From Malania oleifera (lineage: Eukaryota; Streptophyta; Magnoliopsida; Santalales; Ximeniaceae), in contig NC_080422.1 in the NCBI RefSeq assembly GCF_029873635.1, positions 16,770,049 through 16,834,048 on the forward strand: a stretch of DNA of 64,000 bases, given 5' to 3'. Shown one piece after another: positions 12,210 through 23,356 of the stretch. Each line of letters starts with the position of its first letter. The stretch's first letter is position 1. The notes under the pieces were generated by a model. It ran no database searches, was not told the DNA's origin, and saw only the letters and a program-made list of their open reading frames with translations. A program made the position numbers and the translations under genes.

Positions 12210-14113
12210 TTTATATGTGTTTAGTTCGTGAATGTGATATAGGATTCTTTGAGATACTTATTGCCCTTGTATTATCACATCTTATAGGAACTGTGTCATT
12301 GTAATGCCCCGACCCTATATATGGCCCCGGAGTGCTACTACACCTGTATAATACACCTGTCTTTGATAAACATACATGTACAACCCGCCCTAAAAAGGGA
12401 CATACAGGTGTTTCATACTGATCTGTAATCTCATGCACATCGTAAAAAATAAACATTCTTATGAAATCTATAAGACAAACCAGAGTTTCTAACTGTATCC
12501 TCACATACATATGATCGTGCTTAAAACATAACATATTCTTACAATTCCCCAAAAAGACATTTTGAACTAAGTTTATTACATATACAAAAAACTTACGTAA
12601 TCTATACACAATACAACACTCCAAGTCCCTCTAGAAACTAAGACCAAAGTCCTGTAGGACCTAAAACAAAGGTTGTATGTTGGGGTGAGACACTTCTCAC
12701 TAAGGTAGAAGATATTACATCAGTGTGTGACAATACATATTCAAACCAGTAGAAAGCAGTTACATATTAAGCGTATTCTCAATATTGTAATATAGGAGAT
12801 ATTTATATATTTCCCGCAATAGATAATTCAGCATTGCTACAAGCAAGAATTCCCGAGGTTAAGGTAGCGTACAGGCACATACACTGTACAATCCCTACGC
12901 CCGGTACTCAAACCTGTGACATGCCCATTTTAGTTTTTAAATCATGTATGTGCATATTTAGAACACCACCCAGCTTAGAAACTTCATAACAAATGCCAAC
13001 ACTGCCCTTTGGCGCAGGTTATGTGATCATAAATTCCTGAACAAACCCTACCCTATGCAGATTATGGTTACTATAGTCCGACTGAACCCATCTGGTCCAT
13101 TAATCCACCAGTGACACACACCTACCCAGCCGACTATCTTGATACCCACACTGAAAATCATATGTGTGGTTGCACTGTATCTAGAAAATAGCAACAGAAC
13201 CATGCTTAAGCATTTTAAGGCTTCATATAACGTTGAGCTTTTTAAGGCTCTCATAGTAACAAGCTGCGGTCCCAATATCATTTATATAATTTACAATAAA
13301 ACAATTAACTTGTTTCCAATTATAAATCACCTGTACAGTTCCAGTATTTTCACAAACTCATTCATTCATACTATGGTATAAATCGACACACACACCCTCG
13401 GTTTAACCCTTTTCACATATAAAGCTCGGTATATAACCGACACCTATTTTACACATTTTCAGATAGCAAAATGGAACTTCAGTTCCCATAGTTCATATAC
13501 GTATTTAACCAGATTTACATATTCCATTTCATATCATATGCCACACTCATTTGGACAAAAATACGCTATATATAGTATATGACTCAAAAAGTAACATTTA
13601 AACGGAAAACAAGGGATTCAAGCATGTCCTACATTATGTTTAATGCAAATAAAGAAGTTTTGAAAAGTTTGGAGATCATACGCCAAAACCCTCATTTTTA
13701 GCAAAACCGTAGAATCATAAAATCGACATTTTTACCTGGTGAAACTTTGCAAATAAGCAGTCTATACGTGCATAAAAACATGAGCTAACTTTTTGGCGGT
13801 TTAGTTTTCTAAAATGACTAATGTAAACAAATCCCCTTACCTTTCCCTGAACACTAAAACGCGAACTACACGGCTCCAAAACAACGAACCGAGTTTTTAG
13901 AACCTAAAAACCAAAGAACAATACTTCAATATAATCCTATTTACTACAGATCTACCAAACCAAAAACGAACTTAGACCATTACCTTGATTTTGGGATAAA
14001 ACCCAAAAATCCTCAAAATGAAGATCCAATCTACTATAATCGAAAAAGTTTTCCCCCTAGTCCATGTAGTAACGTCGGATCGTTGATTCGGGTGACGAAT
14101 AGCGACGAATCAA

Positions 14114-14115
14114 AG

Positions 14116-14187
<72 letters not shown>
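14114..14187. repeat. (GATA)n then (GA)n microsatellite
   Basis: About nine GATA units run into about twenty GA units inside the element C 3' LTR. The partner LTR has only short GA runs at about 22985-23035, so the expansion arose after insertion or differed between the LTRs. Confidence 0.9.
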
Positions 14188-14190
<3 letters not shown>

Positions 14191-14249
14191 TTGTGATTTC
14201 TTAACCATTAAGCAACTAAAAATGATATTAATGGACCCCTTGACCCGAT

Positions 14250-14460
14250 CAAATTCGTCGACGAATTGTGCCTTTGTCGACGAGCCATAGAAGGCTCTTT
14301 GTCGACGAACCTCTTCCCTCGTCGATGAACCCTAGTCTAACACTTTTCCTATCGGTCGGGATCTTTTCCTCGCTGAGGCATTGAATTTTTGTGATGAAGC
14401 ACAGAAGGGCCTTCATCGACAAGAACCTTGGCTTTGTCGATGAAGCCTACTAAAATTACC
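14250..14460 (-). promoter_or_regulatory. GTCGAC-core palindrome cluster, element C 3' LTR
   Basis: Copies include TTCGTCGACGAA, TTGTCGACGAG, TTGTCGACGAA and CTCGTCGATGAA. The matching cluster in the other LTR (23098-23310) ends about 20 bp from a minus-strand TATA-like sequence. Confidence 0.7.
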
Positions 14461-14768
14461 TTTTTACCTTTTTATTATTTATTTCCTTAATTTATAGGTT
14501 CGGGTCTCTACAATCTCCCCTCCTTATAAAAAATTTGTTCTCAAAATTTGTTAATTTTTTCTAAGCATAACCTTACCTTATGACTCAGTTCTACAGAAGA
14601 GTTGGCAGCCACCCACATAGCGGCTCTGACCCAAGTTTATTACATACCCTCACATATGGCGGAGAAATATCATAGTTACAATGTAATGCTTTCGGGAGAT
14701 TACAATACACATACAAAACTCTCCCAAAAATCATATCTAAAATAACCTGAACCACCTATTCTACTTAC

Positions 14769-15194
14769 CTATCTAACTCTAACTACTCTGAATAACTGAG
14801 AGTACTTCTGGCGTATCTTTGACTCTAATTCACATGAAACTTCCTCCACTGCGTGATTAAGGCATAATACCTTCACCAATGGTATCTTCTTAGTTTGTAA
14901 CTGTTGCACCTTCTGATCTAATATTTGCACCGGAACCTTCTCATATGCTGAAGCATCACTAATATTTAGAGGCTCGTAACTCAACACGTGCAAAGGATCG
15001 GGCATGTACTTCCTCAGTACTGATACGTGAAATACGTCGTGAACTCTAGATAGTGCTGGGAGTAATGCCACTCGATAAGCAATCGGACCTACCCTTTCCA
15101 GGATCTCAAATGGCCCAATGTACCGAGGGCTTAGTTTCCCCTTCTTCCCAAACCTCATTACTCCTTTTATCGGAGCAATCTTTAGGAATACCAT
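14769..15194 (-). pseudogene. Element C: integrase C-terminal part
   Basis: The start matches the integrase region FLKIAPIKGVMRFGKKGKL, followed by SPRYIGPFEILERVGPIAY and HDVFHVSVLRKY. The end, PLVKVLCLNHAVEEVSCELE, has the W-x-E-like segment of the chromodomain-like tail of Tekay elements. The same module recurs in element G at 52054-52480. Such tails are thought to steer insertion to heterochromatin. Confidence 0.85.
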
Positions 15195-15542
15195 ATCTCC
15201 AGCCTCAAACTCGAGCTCTAATTAGTGAGTATTTGCATAACTCTTCTGCCAACTTTGAGCTACCTTGATCCTCTCTCTAATCAGTTGACCTTCGCAGAGG
15301 CCTGCTGAATCAGTTCCGGTCCAAGTATCTACCACTTGCCTACTTGATGCCAGTACAACGGAGACTGACACCGATGACCATACAATGCCTCATATGGTGA
15401 AATCTCTATACTAGCTTGGTAGCTGTTATTATACAAAAATTCCACAAGTGGTAGGTACGTATCCAACTGTTCCCAAAATCTGTACATATGCCCACAACAT
15501 ATCCTCTAATGTTTGAATAGTTCTCTCAGACCGTCCATCCAT

Positions 15543-16348
15543 CTATGGGTGAAATGACGTATTGAATGTAAGTGACGATCCCAAGGCATCCTGTAGACCC
15601 TTCCAGAATTGAGAAGTAAAACGTGGATCTTGATTTGAAACGATAGAAACTAGGATACCATGGAGTCGTACAATCTCCTGCATATATAGCTCTGCCAACC
15701 TATTCAGAGAATAACTAACTCTGATTGGAATGAAATGTGTAGTCTTTGTCAGTCGAGCACATATAGCATTCTGCCCATGCACCGCCATAAGTAACCCCGA
15801 TACGAAATCCATCGAGATATGCTCCCATTTCAACTTGGGAATGTCAAGTGGCTGAAGGGGTCCTTCTGGCATCTGGTACTCTGCTTTGACCTGTTAACAT
15901 GTCAGACACTGTTCTATGAAATGGGCAATATCTTTTTTCATGCTCGACCACCAGAAAGATTCCCTCAGATTTTTATACATCTTCATACTTCTTGAATGTA
16001 TAGTGTAAAACGAACGATGTGCCTCGTCCAGAATGACCTGTTTAATCTCAACGTCATTCGGTACACAAACCCTGTTGTGGAATCTCAATATACCATCACC
16101 AGAGATATTGAAATTCGGTTTTAAACCACTATGTACCCCTTCCACAACCTCTACCATCTCTTCGTCTTCCTTCTGAGCTGTTCTGATCCTCTCCCGTAAG
16201 GTCGATTGTACCACCAAGCTAGCAAGAAGAGTCCGGTGATTTCCTTCCACTACTTCCAAGCCTAACCTTTCTAGGTCCATACAGATCCGATGCTGAACTC
16301 CTATTGCTGAGACTGACGTATCAACTGACTTTTGACTCAGAGCATTAG
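15543..16348 (-). pseudogene. Element C: integrase zinc-binding and core regions
   Basis: The zinc-binding part (HRSFYTIHS-RSMKMYKNL-FWWSSMKKDI-CLTC) lies at about 15894-16060 and the catalytic core (LKWEHISMDFVSGLL, later SNQDPRFTSQFWKGLQ) at 15543-15872. The upstream border is the insertion point of D2. Broken. Confidence 0.85.
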
Positions 16349-17192
16349 TGATTACGTGCTTAAACTGCGTAATTAGGTGGTTTAATTCATGCAATGAGAC
16401 TTACATTTATAATTAAATACCTAATTATTCTCAATATTTCAACATCGTGCCATATTTATAATATTTGGATTTTATTGAGTAATTTATAAATTTTTGGTGT
16501 TTTTTTATCGCAGAGAAATTATTGGAAGCTAAAACCGGCACCATTTCGTAATTCACATAATTTTTTCGCCTGAACTATGATTGAGATGATTTGAAACTCT
16601 GAAGAAAGATGAGAAGATTATCTATAATTTTCATGTTTTAAGATTCGAGTGATACGGGCTCCAGGACGGTCAAAATTAGAAAAAGGGCAATTATTGGAAG
16701 CGAAAATCAATACTATTTATTTTGGGCGTAACTTTCTTGTTCAAGCTCCAATCGATACGATTCAAAATTTTGGGGAAAGCTGAGAAAGAGTTATACAACT
16801 TTCGTGTTTTGAACATGAGAGATACAAGCTTTAGTATAGTCGAAATCATGCTTGTGCGCTGAAAAACAAAAAGGAAAAAAAGAAGAAGCAAGGAAGGGAA
16901 ATAATTAAAAAAAAAAAATTTTGAAGTGGGTCAGGTCTTGATGTGACCCGGCCATGCAAGTGGGCGAGAAGAGGCACTGGGGCATGAAGATGTTGGCTGG
17001 AATATTAATTTGGAGGTTTTCTTTTTGGGGGGATTTTGACAAGTCAAAGGAGAAGGGATGTAGGGTTTTTTTTTATTTTTTATTTTAAAAAAAAAAGGCT
17101 TCTTTAGCTTTTCTTGAGTTTTTTTTTTTTTTTTGGGGGGGGGGGGGGGAAGCAGCGGCTGGGGGCTAAAGGAGGCTCTTCACGGCTACCAG

Positions 17193-17239
<47 letters not shown>

Positions 17240-17361
17240 TCTCCTTCTCCTTCTCTCTTTTTCTTTGCTCTTTATTTAATTAGTTGTTTATTTACTTGTT
17301 ATTTAAATAAAACTTTGAATATTTAATTTAAGATAATTATTGCATTAAGTACTTGGTAAAG

Positions 17362-17407
<46 letters not shown>

Positions 17408-17993
17408 CTTTTAAATACTTGTTTAATTGTTACTTCCAATTGTTTTTTTTTTGGTTTTAAAGTTTTTATTGGAATTTTACATTCTTATTGGGTTATAAAT
17501 ATTAAATTTAGTGGTCTTCTTTTTTTATTTAATAGTATTGTTGGCATAAACTTAGGTTGAGAATTATTCTCATTATTAAATTAAGTTTTGTTATCTTAAA
17601 AGTCTCTTTTCAATTTAAATATTTGTTGGATTTTAGTTGTCTTAGTTATTATTGTGTTCTAGTTTATTACTTAATTTGTTAAATAGTCAATTTTGTTATC
17701 GTCTATTTTATTGTACCTGTTTCTTTTTTCTTGTCATTAATTTAGTGCATGTTAGGTTCATAAATTAAATTTCACGTTGTTTTAATTTCGTTACAAAATC
17801 TCAAAAATTTCAGGAAACTGAATTTGAACTATGTTCAGTAAATTTTTATTTTCTTAATTTCTTTTGGAATTACACAAGTTTGAAATTAAAATGCATTCCT
17901 TGAGAAGACGATTTGGCTCTTGGGCTAATTATTACATGACTGAACTCTAATACTTAGAATAACTTCCGAGCTCTTTATTTTTCGAGTGAGTCA
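16349..17993 (+). mobile_element. Solo LTR D2 (family D) inside element C
   Basis: A 1645-bp TG...CA block flanked by ATTAG (16344-16348) and ATCAG (17994-17998), one target duplication with a single difference. It splits the RNase H end (reading ANVVAD) from the following ALSQKS. It is homologous to D1 at 475-2015. Inside are two TC-rich microsatellites (17195-17236 and 17365-17404) and a poly-T/poly-G run near 17118-17150. This is the deepest nesting level in the window. Confidence 0.85.
17195..17404. repeat. Two (CT)n microsatellites in D2
   Basis: Long CT runs at 17195-17236 and 17365-17404. The CT-rich leader is shared in weaker form with D1 and may be part of the transcribed leader of family D. 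Confidence 0.9.
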
Positions 17994-19431
17994 ATCAGCT
18001 ACCACATTTGCTTTTCTTGGATGATAGCTAATGGTACAGTCGTAGTCCTTTATTAACTCGATCCATCTACACTGTCTCATATTCAACTCCTTCTGGGTGA
18101 AAATGTATTTAAGTCTTTTATGATTAGTCAAAATCTCGCACCTTTCACCGTACAAGTAGTGCCTTCGGATTTTCAATGCAAACACTACCGCTGCTAATTC
18201 CATATCATGTGTCGGGTAATTCTTCTCGTAATTTTTGAGTTGACGAGAAGCATAAGCAATCACCCTTCTCTGCTGCATTAGAACACACCTGAGACCTTTC
18301 TTAGAGGCGTCACTGAAGATAACAAATCCACCATCCCCAGATGAAATGGTCAATATGGGAGCAGTAACCAGTCGCTGTTTCAGCTCCTGGAAACTCAGTT
18401 CGCACTCATCTGTCCAATCATACTTCACATTCTACCTCGTGAGTAGTGTCAAAAGACTTGCTAAATTGGAGAACCCTTCTACTAACTGTCAGTAGTATCT
18501 TGCAAGACCTAGAAAACTTCTAACCTCCAAAACATCTTCGGTCTCGTCCTGTCCACTACTACTTCTATTTTACTCAGATCCACTGATACCCCTTCTTTGG
18601 ACACCACATGCCCTAGAAACATAATCTGTTCTAGCTAGAATCGCATTTCTTCAGTTTCATGTATAACCTCTTTTCTCTGAGCATTTGTAGTATCAATCTC
18701 AAATGAACTTCATGTTCTACAGCATTCTTGGAAAACACTAGGATGTCATCTATAAATATCATGACAAACTGGTATAAGTATTCATGAAAGACCCGATTTA
18801 TCAGATCTATAAATGCCGCAGGTGCATTCGTCAAACTGAAAGGCATAACCATAAATTCGTAATGACCATACCGGGTTCGAAAAGCTATCTTCAAAACGTC
18901 CTCTGCTTTCACCTTTAGACCCAGATCGTAGATCGATCTTAGAGAAGATCCGCATGCCTTTGTAGCTGATCAAATAGATCATCAATCCTGGGTAGCAAGA
19001 ATTTGTTATTTATCGTCACCTTGTTAAGCTCTCTATAGTTGATGCACATCCTTATCGACCCATCATTCTTCTTTACAAATAGCACTGGTCCTCCCCACTG
19101 TGAAACACTTGGTCGAATGTACCAGTTGTCTAGTACCTCCTATAGCTGCTCTTTCAACTCTCTTAATTTCTACTGGAGCTATACGATATGGAGCTTTCGA
19201 TATTGGCGATGTACCTAGAATCAATTCTATTACAACCTCCACCTCACAATCTGGAGGTAATCCTAACAGGTCCTCTGAAAACACATCTAGGAACGCACAT
19301 ACTATAGGAATCCCCTTCAATTTACGTTCTTCTTCCGGCGTGTCTTTCACAAACGCCAAATATCCTAGGCATCCCTCTAGGAGTAACCTCCTAACATGCA
19401 TAGCTGAAAGGCTCTGTGATGCTGAACGCAC
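17994..19431 (-). pseudogene. Element C: reverse transcriptase and RNase H
   Basis: Reverse transcriptase covers about 18500-19431, with the conserved protease-to-RT entry (VVIELILGTSPISKAPYRIAP), [22 protein letters not shown] and the [10 protein letters not shown] catalytic motif. RNase H (17994-18428) has [26 protein letters not shown] and [18 protein letters not shown]. Order and motifs are Ty3/Gypsy chromovirus. Broken. Confidence 0.87.
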
Positions 19432-19596
19432 ACACGACCTTAAGAACTTAAATTCCTACTCTCCTAGAGGTCTAAATACCACTTGTCTCCTGTGGCTATT
19501 GATGCTGGCATAACTGGCATATAACCAGTCCATCCTTAGGATAATATCAAAGTCATACATCTCAAATACAATAATACTGACTAGTAGTACCCTCTC

Positions 19597-19944
19597 CTAA
19601 ATTTTTACTAGAAAGTCACGGATTACTTTACTACATACGACTACAGACCTAGATGGCGTAGCCACTACCACTTCATAATCTAACTGTTGAACCTCTAACC
19701 CACATAATTTAATGAATCCTAGGGAGATAAAGGAATGTGTTGCCCCTAAATCGAATAATATAACAGTTTTATGAGAAAGCATGTAAATGATACCTATGAC
19801 TACATCACCAGCGTTCTCTAAGTCTCTTGGAGTCAGGGAATACATCCTTGCCTGGACTGTACCCCCTATTGACCACCACACTGCACCTGTGTACCTCCTT
19901 TGTATGGATGTGGTCAGGCTCCATCGTTCCTCAGTATGCGACAA
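19597..19944 (-). pseudogene. Element C: aspartic protease
   Basis: The motif ILFDLGATHSFISLGFIKLCG carries the D-x-G-A-T-H-S-F form of the active site used by plant Ty3/Gypsy proteases. The same protease sequence type appears in elements F and G. Confidence 0.83.
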
Positions 19945-20790
19945 TCTCTTATTCGATGTCCCTGATTACCACACCGAAAGCAAGCTCATGTACACCACCT
20001 ACACTCTTCGGAGTGCCTAATACCACACGTAGGACAAACAGGAGTGGATAAGGTACTCTAAGATGTATCACCGCTGCCCTTCTTCCAGGTGCCCTGCTTT
20101 ACACCAGAGTAAGAATTGGGAGGTGCTGGCCTCTTCTTCAGAACCTAGACCTCTGCGTCCTCCAGAAAACTCTACTCTGCTACAGTGGCTTTTTCTACCA
20201 GAGTAGCAAAGTCCTACAACTTCAAAATCGCTGTCTGCCTCCAAATTTCCTTCTTCAGGCCCCTCAGAAACTTCTAGGCCTTCATTGTCTCATCGAGTAT
20301 CATGAATGGAGCAAATCGGGATAGCTCCTAGAATCTGATGGCGTACTGCTGAACTGTCAGCTGCCCCTGTGTCACACTCATAAATTCCTCCATCTTCACG
20401 TTTCTGACTATGGCCGGAAAGTACACCCACTATCTCTCTGCCTCCCTTGATAACTTGAACGTTGCAAAGGTTACTTTCTGCTTCTCTGTGCAATTCAGAA
20501 CATCCAGGATCTTCTCGATCTCTGGATCCAATTCTCAGCTCGAATCGAATATGCACTTCCTATGAAAACAAAAGGTTTCAGTCTAGTGAGCTGGTCAATA
20601 GAACAACCCAACTTAGCCATAGGGCAGTCCTACCCCCTATTCATTTGCATCACCTCAGCCGTAAGCTACTGTGTGAAATCTCGTAGTATATTCATGGAGT
20701 TGCTGCCAGCCTCGTGGTTGGCTCCCTCGCTACTATTGCCTTCCACGTTGGCAGTATTATCCCTGGACTCCATCCTGAAGAAGTAATTTA
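19945..20790 (-). pseudogene. Element C: gag region
   Basis: The space between protease and the 5' untranslated region. Minus-strand translation shows a zinc-knuckle-like Cys/His segment at about 19930-20020, and scattered gag-like sequence to about 20790, but no long open stretch. Position and weak similarity to the gag of elements F and G support the call. Confidence 0.6.
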
Positions 20791-21173
20791 AGAAAATCGA
20801 TTAGAAGCTTAATACCCTAAGTATCAACTAATACTACAACACTATAGATTCAGTTCCCTAAATCCACATTCCTACTATTGACGTACTTAGATAACTTAAC
20901 ATTTTCATTCTAACTCAAGTTCCGCCCTTCCACTCAGAAACAAAACTGTCGATCGATTGCCATGATTTTCTGAACCTTTTGATTGATCCAGAAAAACACA
21001 GAAGTCTATCAATGGATTTCTGTCTTTAGGTATACAAATCTAAACTCAAGATCCTTTTCCCATCCTAAACTCTGGTATAGTTTAATCTACAGAACCTAGA
21101 ACCTAACAACCTAAGCTCTGAATATTTCCCTAACCAGGTAGTGTGAACCACATCACACTTCTGGCTGACTAAG

Positions 21174-21185
21174 GCTCTAATACCA
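21174..21185 (-). promoter_or_regulatory. Element C primer-binding site
   Basis: Minus-strand TGGTATTAGAGC lies two bases inside the 5' LTR. It is one base off TGGTATCAGAGC, the initiator-methionine tRNA complement common in plant LTR elements. Confidence 0.8.
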
Positions 21186-21187
21186 AC

Positions 21188-23351
21188 TATAACGCGCCGG
21201 CCCTATATATAGCCCCGGAGTGCTACTACACCTGTATAATACACATGTCTTTGATAATCATACATGCACAACCCGCCCTGAAAAGGGACATACGGGTGTT
21301 TCATCCTAATCTATAATTTCATGCACAGTAGAAAACATAAACATTCATATGGATTCTATAAGACAAATTGGAGTTTCTAACTGTATCCTCACATACATAC
21401 AATCGTGCTTAAAATATAATCTGTTCTTACAATTCCCTAAAAATACATTTTAAACTAAGTCTATTACATATAAAAAACACTTATGTAATCTATACACAAT
21501 ACGACACTCCAGTCCCTCTAGAAACTAGGACCAACGTCTTGCAGGACCTGAAACAAAGGTTGTATGTTAAGGTGAGACACTTCTGAGTAAGCTGGAAGAT
21601 ATTACATTAGTGTGTGACAATATATTCAAACTAGTAGAAAGGAGTTACATATCAAGCATATTCTCAATACTGTAATATTGGAGATATTTATATATTTCCT
21701 GTAATAGATAATTCAACATCGCTGCAAGCGAGAGTTCTTGAGGTTAAGGTAGGGTAGAGGCCCATACAATGTACAAACCCTCCGCCCGGTACTCAAACTT
21801 GCGACTTTACCCATTTCAGTTTTTAAATCATGTATAGGCATATTTAGAACACCACCCAGCTTAGAAACTTCATAACAAATGCCAACACTACCCTTTGGCA
21901 CGGGTTATGCAATCATAAATTCCTAAACAAACCCTACCCTATACAAGCACTTATTAGTCATTATGGTTACTATAGTCTGACTGAATCCACCTAGTCCATT
22001 AATCCACTAGTCGCACACATCTACCCAGCCAACTATCTTGATACCCATACTGAAAATCATATGTGTGGTTGCACTGTATCTAGAAAATAGCAACGGAACC
22101 GCGTTTAAGCTTTTTAAGGCTCTCATAGTAACAAGTTGCGGTCTCAATATCATATATATAATTTACAATAAAACAATTAAATTGTTTCCAATTACAAATC
22201 ACCTATACAGTTCCAGTATGTTTACAAACTCATTCATTCATACTATGGTATAAACCGACACACACACCCTCGGTTTAACCCTTTTCACATATAAAGCTTA
22301 GTATATAACCAACACTTGATTTCTACATTTTCAGATAGTAAAATGGAATTTCAGTTTCCATAGTTCATATATGTATTTAACCAGATTCACATATTCCATT
22401 TCATATCATATGCCACACTCATTTGGATAAAAATCCGCTATATATAGTATATAACTCGAAAAGTAACATTTAAATGGAAAACATGGGGTTCAAGCATCTC
22501 CTACGTCAAGTTTAATACAAATAAATAAGTTTTGAAAAGTTTGGAGATCGTACGCCAAAACCCTCAACTTTACCAAAACCGTAAAATTGTAAAACTAGCA
22601 TTTTTACCTAGTAAAACTTTGCAACTAAGCAATCAATGCGTGCATAAAAACATAAGTTAACTTTTTAGCGGTTTAGTTTTGTAAAATGACTGATGTAAAC
22701 AAATCCCCTAACCTTTCCCCGAGCACTGAAACATGAACTACACGGCTCCAAAACAACGAACTGAGTTCTCAGAACCTACAAACCAAAGAACAATACTTCA
22801 ACACAATCCTATTTACTATAGATCTACCGAACCAAAAAAGAACTTAGACCCTTATCTCTATATCGAGATAAAACCCGAAAATCCTTGAAATGAAGATCCA
22901 ATCCGCTATAATCGTAGAGGTTCCCCCCCCCTTGATCCACGTAGTAACGTCGGATTGTTGATTCGGGTGACGAACAGCAAAGGATCGAAGAGAGAGAAAA
23001 AAAGAGAGTTTGTCGGCTTTAGAGAGAGAGAGAGCTTTTGTGATTTATTAACCATTAAACAACTAAAAATGATATTTATAGACCCCTTGACCCATTCAAA
23101 TTCTTTGAGGAATTGTGCCTTCGTCGACGAGCCACAGAAGGCTCTTCGTCGACGAACATCTTCCCTCGTCGACAAATCCTAGTCTGATATTTTTCCTATC
23201 GGTAGGGATCTCTTCGTTGCCAAGGCTCTGAATTTTGGTGACGAAGCCCTGAAGGGCCTTCGTCAACAAGAACCTTGACTTCGTCGACGAAGCCTGCTAA
23301 AATTACCTTTTTCTTATTTATTTCCTTATTTTATGGGTTCGGGTCTCTACA
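21188..23351 (-). repeat. Element C 5' LTR
   Basis: A 2164-bp LTR parallel to 12300-14512. It carries the stem-loop motif (21570-21592), a TATA-like box on the minus strand at 23074-23080 and a palindrome cluster at 23098-23310. Confidence 0.88.
23098..23310 (-). promoter_or_regulatory. GTCGAC-core palindrome cluster, element C 5' LTR
   Basis: At least seven copies or near-copies of TCGTCGACGA (for example CTTCGTCGACGAG, CTTCGTCGACGAA). The lowest copy lies about 20-40 bp upstream, on the minus strand, of the TATA-like TATAAAT at 23074-23080. Confidence 0.72.
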
Positions 23352-23356
23352 GTCAT

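Larger units (their letters stand above)
12300..14512 (-). repeat. Element C 3' LTR
   Basis: A 2213-bp LTR closely similar to 21188-23351. It holds the conserved stem-loop motif (12681-12705), a (GATA)n-(GA)n microsatellite (14114-14187) and a palindrome cluster (14250-14460). The polypurine tract lies just outside, on the minus strand at 14513-14526 (AAGGAGGGGAGAT). Confidence 0.88.
12300..23351 (-). mobile_element. Ty3/Gypsy retrotransposon, Tekay-like (element C), inserted in Copia B RNase H
   Basis: It starts TGTAATGCCCC and ends GGGTCTCTACA, with a perfect target duplication GTCAT at 12295-12299 and 23352-23356. Two ~2.2-kb LTRs (12300-14512, 21188-23351) flank gag, protease, reverse transcriptase, RNase H and integrase on the minus strand. 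The long LTRs and the integrase C-terminal end resembling chromodomain elements suggest the Tekay lineage. Solo LTR D2 interrupts it at the RNase H/integrase boundary. Without D2 it is about 9.4 kb. Broken; younger than Copia B. Confidence 0.9.

Noticed and set aside
12211-12624. A 137-codon minus-strand reading as one protein
   Set aside because: Only the last ~30 codons are Copia B RNase H; the rest is read-through from the LTR of element C across the insertion junction.
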